Assembly (NCBI GenBank): GCA_963978905.1
Contig: OZ022256.1
Location: 58,802,646-58,866,645 of the forward strand
Source of the DNA: Trichostrongylus colubriformis
Taxonomy: Eukaryota; Nematoda; Chromadorea; Rhabditida; Trichostrongylidae
Length of the DNA: 64,000 nucleotides
Direction: 5' to 3'
In this document: piece by piece, positions 22,038 through 34,300 of the stretch
Numbering within the stretch: position 1 is the first letter of the stretch
Layout: each line of letters opens with the position of its first letter
Translations under genes and position numbers: made by a program
Notes under the pieces: generated by a model
Told to the model about the DNA's origin: nothing
Seen by the model: only the letters and a program-made list of their open reading frames with translations
Databases searched by the model: none

Positions 22038-22395
22038 AATTAAACTGCAATACGGTAGCATAAAGTACCGATGCCTATTTAGATGTGAGTTCAGCGATTA
22101 TGTTCCTGCACTGCAGAGAAGTGGTACATGGTTGTTTGGACTTCACGTCTGTCGTCCTTGACAGATATTTGAACGCAAAAACTATTGTGTCATCGTCAGT
22201 TCATAGAGTGAAATCGTCCAAAGCAGCAGGGTATAGAACGATGTTTTGCACTTTTCAGCATGAACTGGTAGGAAAAATTGGATATTCAGGGCGAAAAGCA
22301 AGGTGGACGATGTTTTCCATGTTGGACTTCTGCTCTATCGTCTGCTCACCGGTCAGAAGGCCAAATTCGGAACAGTGAGTCGATGAACCCCCAAG

Positions 22396-22645
22396 TGATG
22401 TAGTGACAGGTGTCGCGCACTTCCATTTTCATGCTGCGGGGATCTCAGATCCTTCATCAACGCCCTCCCAGGCCAACCAAGCCTTCCATCACTCCAGGGT
22501 CGGTGAATTGGTACCAGACTTTCCTGAAAGATAAAAGCAATTACGCGTACATCGGCTGGCCACTGCAAGTCGTTGTATAGGCTAATTCCATTCACCTGCC
22601 ACCATGTTTCCCAATAGTACTAGAATTCGTGGCGCATCCTACTTT
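22396..22645 (+). repeat. tRNA-derived SINE-like repeat, copy 2
   Basis: Contains GATGTAGTGACAGGTGTCGC, GCGGGGATCTCAGATCC, CCAGGCCAACCAAGCCTTCC and the shared tail CACCATG..CTAGAATTCGTGGCGC. Confidence 0.65.
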
Positions 22646-23533
22646 GAAGAAATTGATTAGGACCAAAAACTTAGTTGTCGCTGTATTTACCCTCCGTCTA
22701 AGGGCACGTGCAAGACGGAGGTTGAACTACTTCTTTGCTTCTTCCCCAAAAAAACTATCTCTTTGTTAATAATTACTTATTTGTTTATCCTTTATCCTTC
22801 AAATTGGACAAACCCAACAAATTGTCAATTATTTGGCATCCACAGTATGGGATGGGCGACGAGCTTTCGTGCGTGGATCGGTAGGCTAGGCCATTCTCAC
22901 ACTGCTGGAACACGGAACTTTCAGCTGTCATTCCTTTCCGTCCATTTTATTCTCGTTTGAGTACTGGGCTGGAGATCGAACTCCAGAGATGAGAATCTGC
23001 CATCAGATGGTAAAGATGTTTGACGCTCCCCGTTCAACACACCAATGCCCCCTTCCCTTCCTTTTCTTGCAAAAAACCAATTTGCAGATAACTGTCTGCA
23101 TTAGTAATTGTAATCGTAATTAAGAATGGCGAATTACTAACAAAACCGAGTCCATATATGCGTATCTCAGAAAAAGGAATGAAACTGGTTGAATTCATGT
23201 TTGCAACGAATCTGAGGTAAGGAGGACCTTTAGAAGTTCAGAAAAATTCACAGATAGAAGTGCAGATGTTATAGATTCCCACCTACAATTGGACGTGTAC
23301 GTTACAGTGAATGGCTAGAGGAGTGCGAAGAAAATCCTCCCGTTTTTGTCCTATTTCCTGACTGAAGTAACTGACAAGTCCTTATCAATAAAGGATTAAA
23401 CGAGTGAACAAAGCACAATGTATGCAAGATGGTCCTCGACCAAATACGGTGATGGACTGCCAGAAATAACGCCACAGGGATGATGAGCTATGGACAAAAC
23501 GTCGGTTCCGTCGGAACTTGATCGCCCTATTAA

Positions 23534-23706
23534 GCCGCGTTCATACTTTGCGCCGGCAGGACGTGGCTGCGTTCACGGGCAGCTAGGCAGAATGGCACGA
23601 GGAGGTGCAAGAAAAGAGCGAACAACGAGATAGTGTGGCATAGGCGGAGACGCGGGGGGACACGCAGCCATGCCCTGCCGGCGGCACCGCAAAGTGTGAA
23701 CTCGGC
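23534..23706. repeat. 180-bp palindromic-end MITE, copy 2
   Basis: Ends GCCGCGTTCATACTTTGCG and CGCAAAGTGTGAACTCGGC, with shared core blocks GGCAGGACGTGGCTGCGTTC and GGCGGAGACGCG. Flanks TAA and TTA could be a 3-bp duplication, but this is not decisive. Confidence 0.75.
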
Positions 23707-23870
23707 TTTATGCTTTTGTGGCCAAGAACAAGATCTGCGGAGTGGATAAATCTTAACGGGATGAGCCATGCACTAGTTCCCGGCCACGTACCAGCCTCTG
23801 GCACAAAATGATGAAAAGATGATATGACATACTCGGCTAATTCAATGAACCTCTACAAACTTCCATATTA

Positions 23871-24042
23871 GGCATGCTCATGTTTACACCGGCAGGTCGT
23901 GGATGCGATCCCAGGCATCGAGGCAGAGTGGCACGGAGAAGATGCAGAGACGAAGCAAGCAACGAGACAGTGTGGCACAGGCGGAGACGCAGATACTCAC
24001 AGCCACACCTTGCCGCCGGCAACGCAAAGTATGAACGCGGCC
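23871..24042. repeat. 180-bp palindromic-end MITE, copy 3
   Basis: The right end GCAAAGTATGAACGCGGCC is well kept. The left end is more diverged. The core GTGTGGCACAGGCGGAGACG is shared with copy 2. Confidence 0.7.
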
Positions 24043-24296
24043 TTGTATGTGTTCCTAGCAGCAATGACATCATCGCGATTAGCCTATTTCCAGTCGATCG
24101 ACCTAGAGTACTGTAGGAAGACTTTGTCGTTTGGGCGGATTTTATGGTTTCAAGAATGCAAAGCTCTGAACCGTATCCTCTTGCCATACAACATCCTCAT
24201 AGGACTGCAAGTATGATTGGAGCACACAATAACTGTGTTTGTGAAATTGCACAGTGAGAGCTACGTTTTGTTTATCATTTTTTAAAAGACAACAAA

Positions 24297-26788
24297 CTAT
24301 AATAGACGTCCATCTTGATCATCAAATGTCGATTCTGGAACCACAGAGGGCCGCAGTGCCTTGTATACCCGAATGAGAGCTTTCTTCACTTCCTCAACGT
24401 CACCCAATTTTGCTGACACAGGAAGTACATAATCAAATGCTAATGGTTCTGCTGGTCGAAGCTGTTCGGGAACATGTTGAGGCCAATCCATGCCACGCAT
24501 CTTTTCCACTAACTTTTCCGGTTCCTGAATAGGAAATGAATCAGGAGAGGCTTGCCAGGCATATTACCCTGAGCTGTCTACCTACCCCTTCTGGAGCTAT
24601 ATCAATCTTGTTAAAAAGGAGAACTGCAGGTTTTCGAAGCAGCTTCTTATCGTAGTTTTCGAGTTCACGATTTAGAAGAGCGACCACTTCGATTGGAGAT
24701 CTGAAGGTAGAAGTGGTCTTTACGAGAGCTTGTTACTTAAAAAGTCTGAAAATGGAGACGATATCACAACCTTTATTATGTGGTAGAGAATAATAAAAAC
24801 TAACCTGAAAGGTTCATTTAAATTATTGGACAGTTGGAATCCCATGCAGTCCACTACTAATAATAGAATATCAGAGAATTCGAGATGTTTAAGAAATTTG
24901 TATCCTTTCCCACGATTTAGTGACGCTCCTTCTATCAATCCTGAACACGATGCATGGAAAATAAAGTTTATTATTCATACAAGGATTAAAGACACCAAAA
25001 GGGGGTAATTTTGGCTTACGGTAGAACAGACGTAGTGTGGACGAGTTTGAGGGGCCGCCATTGCACAAACTCGCCAGTTTGACTCCTTGGCATGGTGCCA
25101 AAAGAAGATATTTCTATTACAATTTTGTTTTTTCTTTTACTTTTTACTTTGTTCTTTCTTATATTGTTTCTAGATGTACTTACATGAATGCTAATGTAGT
25201 TGGGAATGGCCACTCCACTGCGCTGGGAGTCAGGTGCTACAACTAACGTTGGCCCACGGCCCGTCTCCCACAGCGGACAACTCGGAATGGATGCACTGAT
25301 GCGAATGGGATGCGAATACACACCGCAGCGTCGCGCTTTTGAGTCCGGGTTTTTTCGCCTATTATCGCTTCTAACCTTGAGTGGTCGTTACAAAATGCTC
25401 ATTTCTTTGCATCTTCCTCTTGTTTCGGACCCCCTTCCGGTTCCTTTAAGGTGATCCAAAGAGTGAAGGAACCTTCGGCAAGGAAAACCGCCTCGGATTA
25501 CCTGGTAAATCGGCTAGAGACAATGTGAAATCGCTTTCTTCTTCTTTTCTACCTTTCTGTGGAGTCCAAAAAGCTAATTGTGGTTTAACCTGAACATATA
25601 CATCATAAGGGGAAGATTGCGCCACGTAGGCGACTTACATCAACAATCCTACAAAAATTTGGTTGGTATTCAGTATTAACCTGGACCTTCCACTAATGTT
25701 TTCTAGAGAATAACGCTCTAAGCGAAAAGGATCAAAACGCAAAGACTACCGTCGTGAAAGGATAGGGTGCAATTTTGATGCTTTTTCGTGGCACAAAAGC
25801 TTTCATCAATGTCGACTTGCCGGCATTCGGAAAACCAACGAGTCCTACATTGGGACGGAGTTTCAGATGAAGCGATACATTGAACTGTTCGCCTGGCTCA
25901 CCCCTGAAACTTACCATAAGTCAAGTCATAGGCAAATACTGTAGCTGTTGACTCACTTGTAATTACTTCTTGCATCTCCACCACAACCACCTCTCGCTAT
26001 CAGATGTTTCTGAAATGGCCTGGAACATCGTGCAAGTAGCACATTTCGATCTTCATCGACCGCTTCAACTCCGACAGGAACTTGTAGTAACTGCAATTCG
26101 TCCGATTGAGGTTACAAAACAGGAGGAATTCCGGTACTCTGTAGTGTCTCCATTTAGCTAGCGCAGATCAAGGTCTTTTTGTAGTGCTCCACCCACACTC
26201 GAAATAACAGAACCTCTAGGTCGCGGTCATACTCACCGCCGGCGTGACCGCGTTCACAAGCAGCGAGGGAGAGTGGCACGGGGGAGATGCAGATATGACG
26301 CAGGCAACGAGGCAGTGGCATGCGGAGACGCAGAGATACGCAGCCACGTCCTGCCGCCGGACCGTAAAGTATGACCGCGGCCTGAGATTCCGTGATGGAC
26401 CCATGCAATGACCAGCGAGTCAGAAATTATGAAAAGCGTCAGGGGCCATTTCATGATCACTGGTGCAGTCGCATTAAAATATTTGTCAGCTCCACTGCGA
26501 ATAAGGCTTGAATTACAGGAAATCTATCAGTTAAGCGTTTATATTCGGCCACCTCCCCCTCACACGTCTTTACCCCTTATCACGAGAAGAACGGATAATC
26601 ACAAGTGGGATGAAAAACGTACCGCATCTTCTCCATTGTCGCCAACCAGTTTCACCTTCTGACTAGACGTGCCGCTCACGGCCTTCACCTTCAATTTTCC
26701 ACCCAGACGCTTTTTGATGTCGGAAAAGGCCATATCTGGCACACCCATCACGAAGACGCTACCTCCATTTCCTCCACGACCATCATAC
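24297..26788 (-). CDS. GTPBP10: Obg-family GTPase, GTPBP10 type, 7 exons, N-terminus missing
   Basis: Minus-strand exons: 26623-26788, 25957-26090, 25750-25903, 25502-25589, 24805-24940, 24586-24700, 24297-24524. All phases agree. The first listed exon starts in mid-codon, so at least one upstream exon is missing from my model. The Obg glycine-rich fold comes first ([13 protein letters not shown], later [14 protein letters not shown]). The G domain follows: G1 [10 protein letters not shown]2 region PYPFTT, G3 LADLPG, G4 NKID, G5 VSAK. The stretch [20 protein letters not shown] is typical of GTPBP10. In animals this protein acts in the mitochondrion on the large ribosomal subunit. A mitochondrial targeting peptide would lie in the missing exon. 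Confidence 0.9.
24983..25457. repeat. Dispersed 450-bp repeat, copy 1, in GTPBP10 intron
   Basis: It lies in the intron between exons ending at 25502 and starting at 24940. It shares TTAAAGACACC, TTTTGG..TTACGGTA and a 180-bp tail (ACAACTCGGAATG to CGGACCC..TTCCTTTAA) with 26855-27300. A weaker third relative is at about 44290-44650. Confidence 0.7.
26219..26382. repeat. 180-bp palindromic-end MITE, copy 4
   Basis: Ends GGTCGCGGTCATACTCACC and GTAAAGTATGACCGCGGCC. It is located in the first detected intron of the GTPBP10-type gene (26091-26622). Confidence 0.75.
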
Positions 26789-26854
26789 CTGCAAGTTCAA
26801 CTTATGTTCGTACTAAGTCCATGTAACTCTGAAAATAAACACCCACGTTTGTCC

Positions 26855-27300
26855 CACTTAAAGACACCGGGAGGAGGGCAATTTTGGTTTACGGTATGGG
26901 GGAGCGGTGGCCTGTAGTTGCCGCAATGCACACAAGGCACCTTGCCAGCACGTCGAAAGTAAATTAATTAGGTTTTAGTTGTAATCATCCTTTTTTTTAT
27001 GCTTTCGCTTATTCTTCACTTAATTGTTTTACTTGTTTGTTGCTGTGTGTTGTTTCACTTTTACATCATCACCAATGAATAAAATACACTCTACGAGACA
27101 ACAAATGACATCTTACAGCGGGCAACTCGGAAAGTCAGTGTGATGATGCGAATGTGATGCGAATGTACACTACAGCACCGCGCTTTTGCATCCGGGTTTT
27201 CCCAACGATTATCGTTTCTAACCTTGAATATTCATTACAAAATGATCATTTCTTTGCATCTCCCTCTTTTTTCGGACCCCTTCCGATTCCTTTAAAGGCA
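26855..27300. repeat. Dispersed 450-bp repeat, copy 2
   Basis: Same order of blocks as 24983-25457. The tail from GGGCAACTCGGAAAG to CCCCTTCCGATTCC is the best-matching part. Confidence 0.7.
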
Positions 27301-27308
27301 CATTCCAG

Positions 27309-27475
27309 GATTATTGGGGTACTACAGCTTCCGCCGCGGTCAGATAGTTCAACCCGCAACCGGTAGGCTGTACCTTTTCCGAGGCGTGGGTGTCAGTTCC
27401 TGGAGCGTGCACAGCCAAAGAAGCAAGCAGCAGCAATTGCACCAGGCAGCCCAGGCCGGCCCACCCCAGACGTGA
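27309..27475 (+). CDS. Exon-like open frame, unrecognised
   Basis: After a TTCCAG acceptor, a 55-codon frame runs to a TGA with Tyr/Arg-rich then Gln-rich content (YYSFRRGQIVQPATGRLYLF, SKQQQLHQAAQAG). Codon use looks gene-like, but no neighbouring exon was found and other frames are also open. It directly abuts the repeat copy ending at 27300, so it could belong to that element. Confidence 0.22.
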
Positions 27476-27663
27476 TTGTTGGCAACAGTGGCAACAACGT
27501 GGCAAATGAAGCCTATGATTTGTGTGATAATATAAGATAAGGAAGTGATGCCAGTGATAAAGATGACGTTGGCATGAGGAAACAGGTCATATCCCAGAGT
27601 TCCTTATGATACCATCCAGCGGGATGTGATTAGGCTCGTTTTCATGCGGTAATCTCTTCAAGG

Positions 27664-27778
27664 TCAGATGGCAGGCCTTATTTTGTGCAATTTTAGGAAA
27701 TTTCTTTCGGACTTCTTTTCATCGACGTACTTCTCAGCACCTCTATTTTCATGATTCAGCGCTTTAACCCACTTGAAG
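27664..27778 (-). CDS. Exon-like open frame, unrecognised
   Basis: After a TTCCAG acceptor on the minus strand the frame reads DYFKWVKALNHENRGAEKY and continues Lys-rich to a TGA at 27664. It does not look like the expected glycine-rich N-terminus of the GTPBP10-type gene. No partner exon was found. Confidence 0.22.
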
Positions 27779-28098
27779 TAATCCTGGAATATGCCTTCAA
27801 AAGTGAGGAATTCTTCGTGAAATTCGAATAAAATTTCAATATATACAGGTGAAAAATTCAAATAAACTCCAAATAATGATGATGAACATAGAAAAAATGT
27901 TCAAATCCAAAATTAAGAAACAAATGAAAAGATCACATGAAAGTCAGTCCCTAGTTTTAGACTCGTTTTAACACAAAAATGATTTCAGAAATGGCTCCAT
28001 TTCGAGCTAAGCAAGCTTGAGCCCATTGCTCCCAGGTGGCTTAGGTAGTGGTTGACTGTGGCACATGTGATTCAGGCGATCAGGAAAAGAAAATATAT

Positions 28099-28262
28099 AC
28101 TCCATTTTGGAACGCCTGGTAGGGCGTGGCGTAGGACATGGATGAGGGACGAGAGTGAGAGTGTTTGGCAAGAGTGAGAGTGTGTGGCGGGGTGAGAGAG
28201 TTTGACACACTCTCACCCAAGTCCGTAAGCCACGCCCTATCAGGCGCTCCGAAATGGACTGT
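28099..28262. repeat. Hairpin MITE with ACAGTCCA ends, copy 2
   Basis: The left end TCCATTTTGGAACGCCTGG is inverse to the right end GGCGCTCCGAAATGGA. The interior repeats GTGAGAGTGT and its complement, so the whole element is nearly palindromic. Confidence 0.7.
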
Positions 28263-29335
28263 ACATATCGATTAGGCGACCATGCGACCACTTGTAGCGA
28301 AGCCCATTCAATACGTATGTTTCTTATTCTTTCCGCCTGGTCGCCCATTCGCTAAATCAATATGTATCTATTCCTTTCCGCCTCACCCCTATTCTTCTGA
28401 ATCGCGTACTCCGAACAGAGCGTAATCAATGATTGAACTCCGTAATTCCTTGCCCTACATGCTTTCTATTCTTTTAAGATTCCGATGCTCTGGATGAAGT
28501 GGCTAATTAAAATGCAAAAGCTCCAGCTTCCTACCGTGATAAGCCATGACCACCGGATCCAGCGCACACTCGTACTGTATAGGTGTCTCGCTCGACGACA
28601 CCCAGATCGTGACTGATCAACTTTTGAACTTGCTTGATTGTAGCTCGTAACAATAATGTATAACGCATGCACTGAAACCGAAGACAAGACTGATATCGAC
28701 TGAGTTTAACGAAATTAAAGATGAGGACCCTCATAAGATTGAAATCCAACAACAAGGGTCGAAGAACATGTGCTGCGCAAGATAAAAATATATCACCAAC
28801 TACACGAATTGAATATGTTGATAATCATAAAAAATGAAGAAAATAGCACATTTCGTTGGCAGAAAACATAGTTTATGAAAGAAAATTAAAAATTGTTTCT
28901 AAAACAGATCCCCATTAGTTAATTTAATCATCCAGAACAGTGATGGACTGCAAACAAATTAGATCATCTTGTAATAATTCAAATGGAAACTAGCTAAAAA
29001 GACGTTGTTCGAATAATATATTGATGGAAAAATTTAATGCTAGGCAGATTGTGCGCTCCAGCTTCATAACTTCTGCGCCATCGTTAACGACGTGACTGTC
29101 ATCATTGTTCCGAGAAGTTTTCCTCCCTCATTTCGTCATTTAATAGTAATTATGTGGAATATTCTCGTCATTCTGGACGTCATTTGATAGCATTTTTGTA
29201 GGTTATTTTTTGTTTTTCTGAATTGCTACTGTAGTCAGTGCGATTTCTATCTTTATGGGTGCATTACTAAGTATGGTTTTGCCGTTCAGTCTTCGGTTGA
29301 CTGGATCTCAACTAGCAAAATCTAATCGATTTTAG

Positions 29336-29729
29336 GGTGCTACTGGAGTTGGGGGGCCAGCGCACTGTGCTCTGCGTCTCTAACGCAGGGATAGAGCGCA
29401 GAGAAGCCATAGCGCTAGCCGAATCGGCTTCGAATACTGCATAGAAACGATTCCAGTGAAGCAAATTCGTGCTTTTTTTTCATCCTATGTTAGCCTAAGC
29501 CTTGGGGAAGGAGATTCCTTTTTCCCTAGGCTTAGGCGAATATGCGTAAGTGGTTGTTTAGTCTAGTTGAAGTGAATTTCTCGTTATATTCTGATGGAGG
29601 AATAGTTTGATTGTTTTTTCAGTTAGTTAGCTGTATCTAGGCATAAAATAACCTTGAGAGTGCCTATAAACAGAAATTGGGGGCAACTTATGCTTTTGTC
29701 GAGTGGCCCCCCCCAACTCCAGTAGCGCC
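29336..29729. mobile_element. hAT-like MITE with 8-bp target duplication
   Basis: This 394-bp element has terminal inverted repeats of about 24 bp (GGTGCTACTGGAGTTGGGG at the left; inverse at the right with two more G/C). It is flanked by an exact 8-bp direct repeat, GATTTTAG, at 29328-29335 and 29730-29737. An 8-bp duplication is typical of hAT elements. No transposase frame is present. Confidence 0.88.
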
Positions 29730-31315
29730 GATTTTAGTTTTCCAACGCTTGTCTTCTTGTGCTATCCTGGTGAAAAGTTTCACATCTAAGTTCCCATCGC
29801 ATTATAACGTTCCGAGAGAATTCTGTGCTCTCGTCTAGTCTATTTGCAGAAATTAGCTATCAGGAGTAGACTCGAAACACACTGGCCATGTTTCTGAGCT
29901 GATGGTGATACCCTTATTCTAGTCGGAGTTGAAGGTGATCTTTTGCAGTTAATGGTTCCTGTAGGTGATCGTGAAAGTGAGCTATCTCCGATTGCAAAAT
30001 GTGAATGATCCCTGAATTAGTGATGTGGTTCGCTTGAGAAACTGGGTGCCATGAGTACTGCCTTTGGGATCGAGATTTATCGTTTCAGCGTTGTAGATCA
30101 CTATGATTACTATAGGAAGAAGTTTCCACTATGATTTCCACTATCAATTACTGTTTCCAAATAGTGTCCTTTTGGTCCAGCACTTCTTTCCCTTGTCTTC
30201 AGTTTGCTCGCAGCCCTAATGGAATGTTACACGCTACAGGAGAATCAATGCTAAATGTCCTCAATGTGTAGACATCATTTTCATGCCCACCGTTGCCTTC
30301 TAAAGATGGGGCAATGGATTTATTGCGTCTGATCTATTCGAAAATATTTCAGGACGTTCTTTTTGGAGTCTCCCTTTGTCTTGTTTTTTCTTTCGAAAGC
30401 TTTTTGAATGATATCGGCAAGGTCCAGTGGTAGCAGGGAGGGTTTACAAAAGCTTTGGAACTAAATAATTGAATTTGCTCGGGATATGAGTGAACACCTG
30501 TTTGCTATCTTTTGTGCAGTCCTTAAAGGAACTTTTCTGGGGCGAGAATCAAGGGCTAGATAGCTGAAAGTGGCCGCAGCTTCGGTAAGACAACAAGTCA
30601 AGCTTTACCATGGGATTCGATAGACTGTTTCCAACTAAGTGGCTCGAACGCATGTCCGGAAAGAAGTGTCAAACTTTGAATTGTGTACGACCTTCTGGAC
30701 CAATTGCGTATTTTTCCCATTGTAAACAAGAGCACTGCCATTAAACTGGTCCACATTTTACACGTACTGGTCTTGTGTAGCTGGAATTCATCATAGAAAT
30801 GTTGTCTGCTGTTCTCACAGGCTAGACGAGCCCCAAGTCGTCGTTTGCTGCTGTGTTTTTTGTTATTCACGAAGTGCAGATACACGGAATTCCTATCTGT
30901 CCCATGCGCTTGAGAAAGAATGCTATCTGCCTACGCATCGCAGAACTTTTTATATGATGCTGTATTGCATCTTCGACCTTTTCTGCAGCTCCTGTTTACA
31001 CTGCTATCGCCAACCTTTTCGTAACACAATGTTCACTAAAAGTTTGGTAGCCTTTTTGAGCATTCGTGTTTTGTTGAAATTAGTCCCCTCGCTTCTTCAT
31101 TTCAGTAAGGGTGAGTGTTATTTGCTATTCTCATGTTGCCAGCTTCCAAATGAATACAGTGCCTTTTTCTTTTCGCAGAGGTTAATGCTCCATTGTTTTT
31201 TTTTTCGAAATCGCAGGTGTTCTCTGGAGGATCTTCGTTAATGTTCGAATATTGCGATGCTTTGCAAGTTGAACTCTTAGAGTGAGTTCACATTTTTCTT
31301 ATCACTTTTTCAGGT

Positions 31316-34300
31316 ATGCCGGGACCATCCGAAAATGGGAATGGTGATAAATCTCAGAAAAGCGTACAAATAGGAGAAGTACTTGATTGCTGTAATTCTT
31401 CAGGTAGAATTACTTTTCTGTAAATGTAGTTATCATTTTTTCATGCTTTTAGATGTGTTTAATCTGTAACGCGTCACATTTGAAACAGTAGTTTGCATGA
31501 AACGACGCGGTAAGCCGATGTGGTCATGTTTAGTTACGTGTTGTACACTTGCTTGAAATCCCGTGATTCGTTTAAGCAGTTGCATCTACATTGTTGGTCA
31601 AATCTCGATCGAAATTATTTAGGCTCGTCAGTAAACGAGTTGGTGAATGGTGTGTGTCATCGAGTCTCTCCATCCCCTCCTGCTTCTCGGAGGCGGTTAC
31701 GAACGATGAGCGGTTCGAAGAGCGAGAACCATCTCTTCACCACGAAATCTGGAAGGGTGAGATAGTTCACACATTACTGGAGTTGTCTCTTCGGTTTCTT
31801 ATTTGTGTATATACCCTTTTTTAAGCCAACTTTGGGAACTTCCCATTTTTTTTGAAATTTCCATACTTGATCTGTACCTAGAAGTAAGCTGTAAACTAAA
31901 ACCTTTCTTAGTTCCCTGTTCTCCATTACCTTAGCGGGTTACGCATTTGATTTTGCCAAGAAATATCTGAGCTTAGATGTTTCCAACTTATCTCTTTTTT
32001 ATGGCATCGAGGTTGACGATGGTTATTTAGAAAATATATACGAAAGGAAGGCCGCCTTGGTACGACAGTAGAGGAAATACACTCAAACAGCCATACGTAA
32101 TCGGCATTTGTGGCGGGTTGGTTCCTTGGTACTTGATCTCATTGTTTGTTATTGATTTTCGACATTATGACGGATTGGGTTTAACATTCGTAATCTTGAT
32201 GAATTGTTTGTAGCTCAGACTGCGATCTTGTATTCTGAACCATTGTGGCGTGTGGTACGCATCATTCCATTTTCAGTTCAGCCAGTGGTAAAACTACTGT
32301 TGCTGAAAAGATCATTGAGAAGCTAGAGATACCATGGGTGACAATTTTGAGTATGGATAGTTTTTATAAGGTAGTTTATGGTGTGTTGTTAACTTTGACG
32401 GCTTGTTCTTGAAGTATCTGGTCCAGGTATTGAACGATAAGGAGCACGCTCTTGCTGAAGAATGCAACTACAATTTCGATCATCCCAATGCTTTCGATTT
32501 CGATTTAGTAGTTGAGGTACTCGCTTTTCAACCCTTGAGTGGAATCTCAGCATATACGCAATACTTTTTCAAGGTTTTAACTCGGCTACGAGAAGGAAAG
32601 AGCTGCGAGGTGCCAGTGTACGATTTCACCACCCACTCTCGAGATAATAATCCGAAAGTTGGTTGCTCTTCAATGATTGTTCGCATAGTACCCTCGGATA
32701 TTTGTCACTGGAATTAAGAACCTGATTGGTTGAAAATCTTAATGTCATTTGGGAAGCGATAAGTCCTACTATATGTCCATTCAGGTGATGTACGGCGCAG
32801 ATGTACTGATTTTCGAGGGGATCCTCGCATTCCATCGTCCTGAGATAACCGCTATGATGGATATGAAGGTCTTTATTTTCTATGTATTTGAACAACGCTA
32901 ATCTTTCTGTAACATTTATTCAAGGTATTCGTGGATACGGACGGTGATGTACGTTTAGCTCGTCGATTAAATCGTGACATCAATGAACGTGGCCGTGACA
33001 CCGTCGGTGTACTTGATCAGTATTTCAAATTTGTGAAGGTAAGCTTACGTCCTTTCTTATTGTCTGGGTACGTACGCGCCAGGATTTTTTTTTTCGTCAC
33101 TTACAGAGACACTTACCCCATATTCTACTTGTTTCTATGTCTCCATATCTCGTATCTCCATAACAATGTCTCCATTTTTGTTACCTTTCTTTTTCTTTAT
33201 GTTGTAGTTTCATTTTTCTGCTCATCATCTCATTCTCATTTCTCAATTTTTGGTAAGGAAAGTAGAGACTGAATCTTGGCTTTAATACGGTACAGGAGAT
33301 CATTCCGCCGAGATTGTGCACTCCATTACTGAAAGGGGGGTTATTAGTGCTAAACAAATATTATTCCGATACCATTTTAGGCGTAGTTATTTTTCTGTGC
33401 TTCCCATAACTATTGAACTGGGTTGGTATTCTGACCAGAGGTCATTATTAGAATTGCTGTTTTTGTAAATTTAACACGTATTTATGATGTGAATGTGAAT
33501 TCGTCGACAAAAAGCAGACAACATTACAGCCGGCATTTGAAGCGTACATCGCGCCGGGAATGAAGGTTGCTGATATCATCGTGCCTCGAGGTGGGGACAA
33601 TGACGTGGCAATCAATCTCATTGCGAAACAAGTGATGACCCAGCTTGTAAAGAGAGGTAAGCCGTGGTTAGGTGTGATTTAGTTTAGATTTGTTCGTACT
33701 TTTTGAGCTTCCGTGCTATAGGTTATGACCAAACGGCTCACTCACAATGTCGTCACGACCTGGTAAACATGAGCCAACTTCCTGATGAATTACCTGACAG
33801 TCTTACTATTATTAGGGAAACGCCACAAGTTCGTGGTTTGCACACGTTCATCCGAAATAAGTATACGAAAAGGTAAATGGCTCTGTGAATTTCTGTCATA
33901 GAATTATTATCGCGTCCAATAAATGATGGCGGTGACTACTAACTATTATGTAGCGTTACTAAACCTTGGTTTCACATTGTCAACTCAGTATTTTGAATTG
34001 GGACTCAACTTTTTGGGAGCTGCTCAGTTTCAGATGTTGAGCGGTACAAAAAAGCTAACGTCTTTCGAACTAAATAGAAGTGTCCTCAAACTTTAGTCTG
34101 CAGGAGCGTTCCAAGCTGAATGTAACGATACTGCTATTGTCAGCCGATTGTTATACTTCCAGAGATGAGCTGATTTTCTATTCGGAGCGTCTCACACGTA
34201 TTCTTGTCGAGGAAGCTATGAATTTCATGCCATATATGGATGTAGAGATCGAGCTCAACAACGGTCAAAGGTACTTTTGCCAGATAGCTGTCTCGAACGT

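Larger units (their letters stand above)
22038..24296. other. Intergenic, between convergent genes
   Basis: No exon is supported. It holds a SINE-like copy (22396-22645) and two 180-bp MITE copies (23534-23706, 23871-24042). The remainder shows nothing recognisable. Confidence 0.5.
26789..31315. other. Region between divergent GTPBP10 and UCKL genes
   Basis: The missing first exon of the GTPBP10-type gene should lie here but was not identified. Other content: a dispersed repeat copy, two weak exon candidates near 27.3 and 27.7 kb, a hairpin MITE (28099-28262) and an hAT-like MITE (29336-29729). About 30000-31300 shows no supported exon. Confidence 0.5.

Noticed and set aside
22085..22378. 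97-codon plus-strand open frame
   Set aside because: It starts after the real stop at 22037 in unremarkable sequence, with no splice sites or motif.
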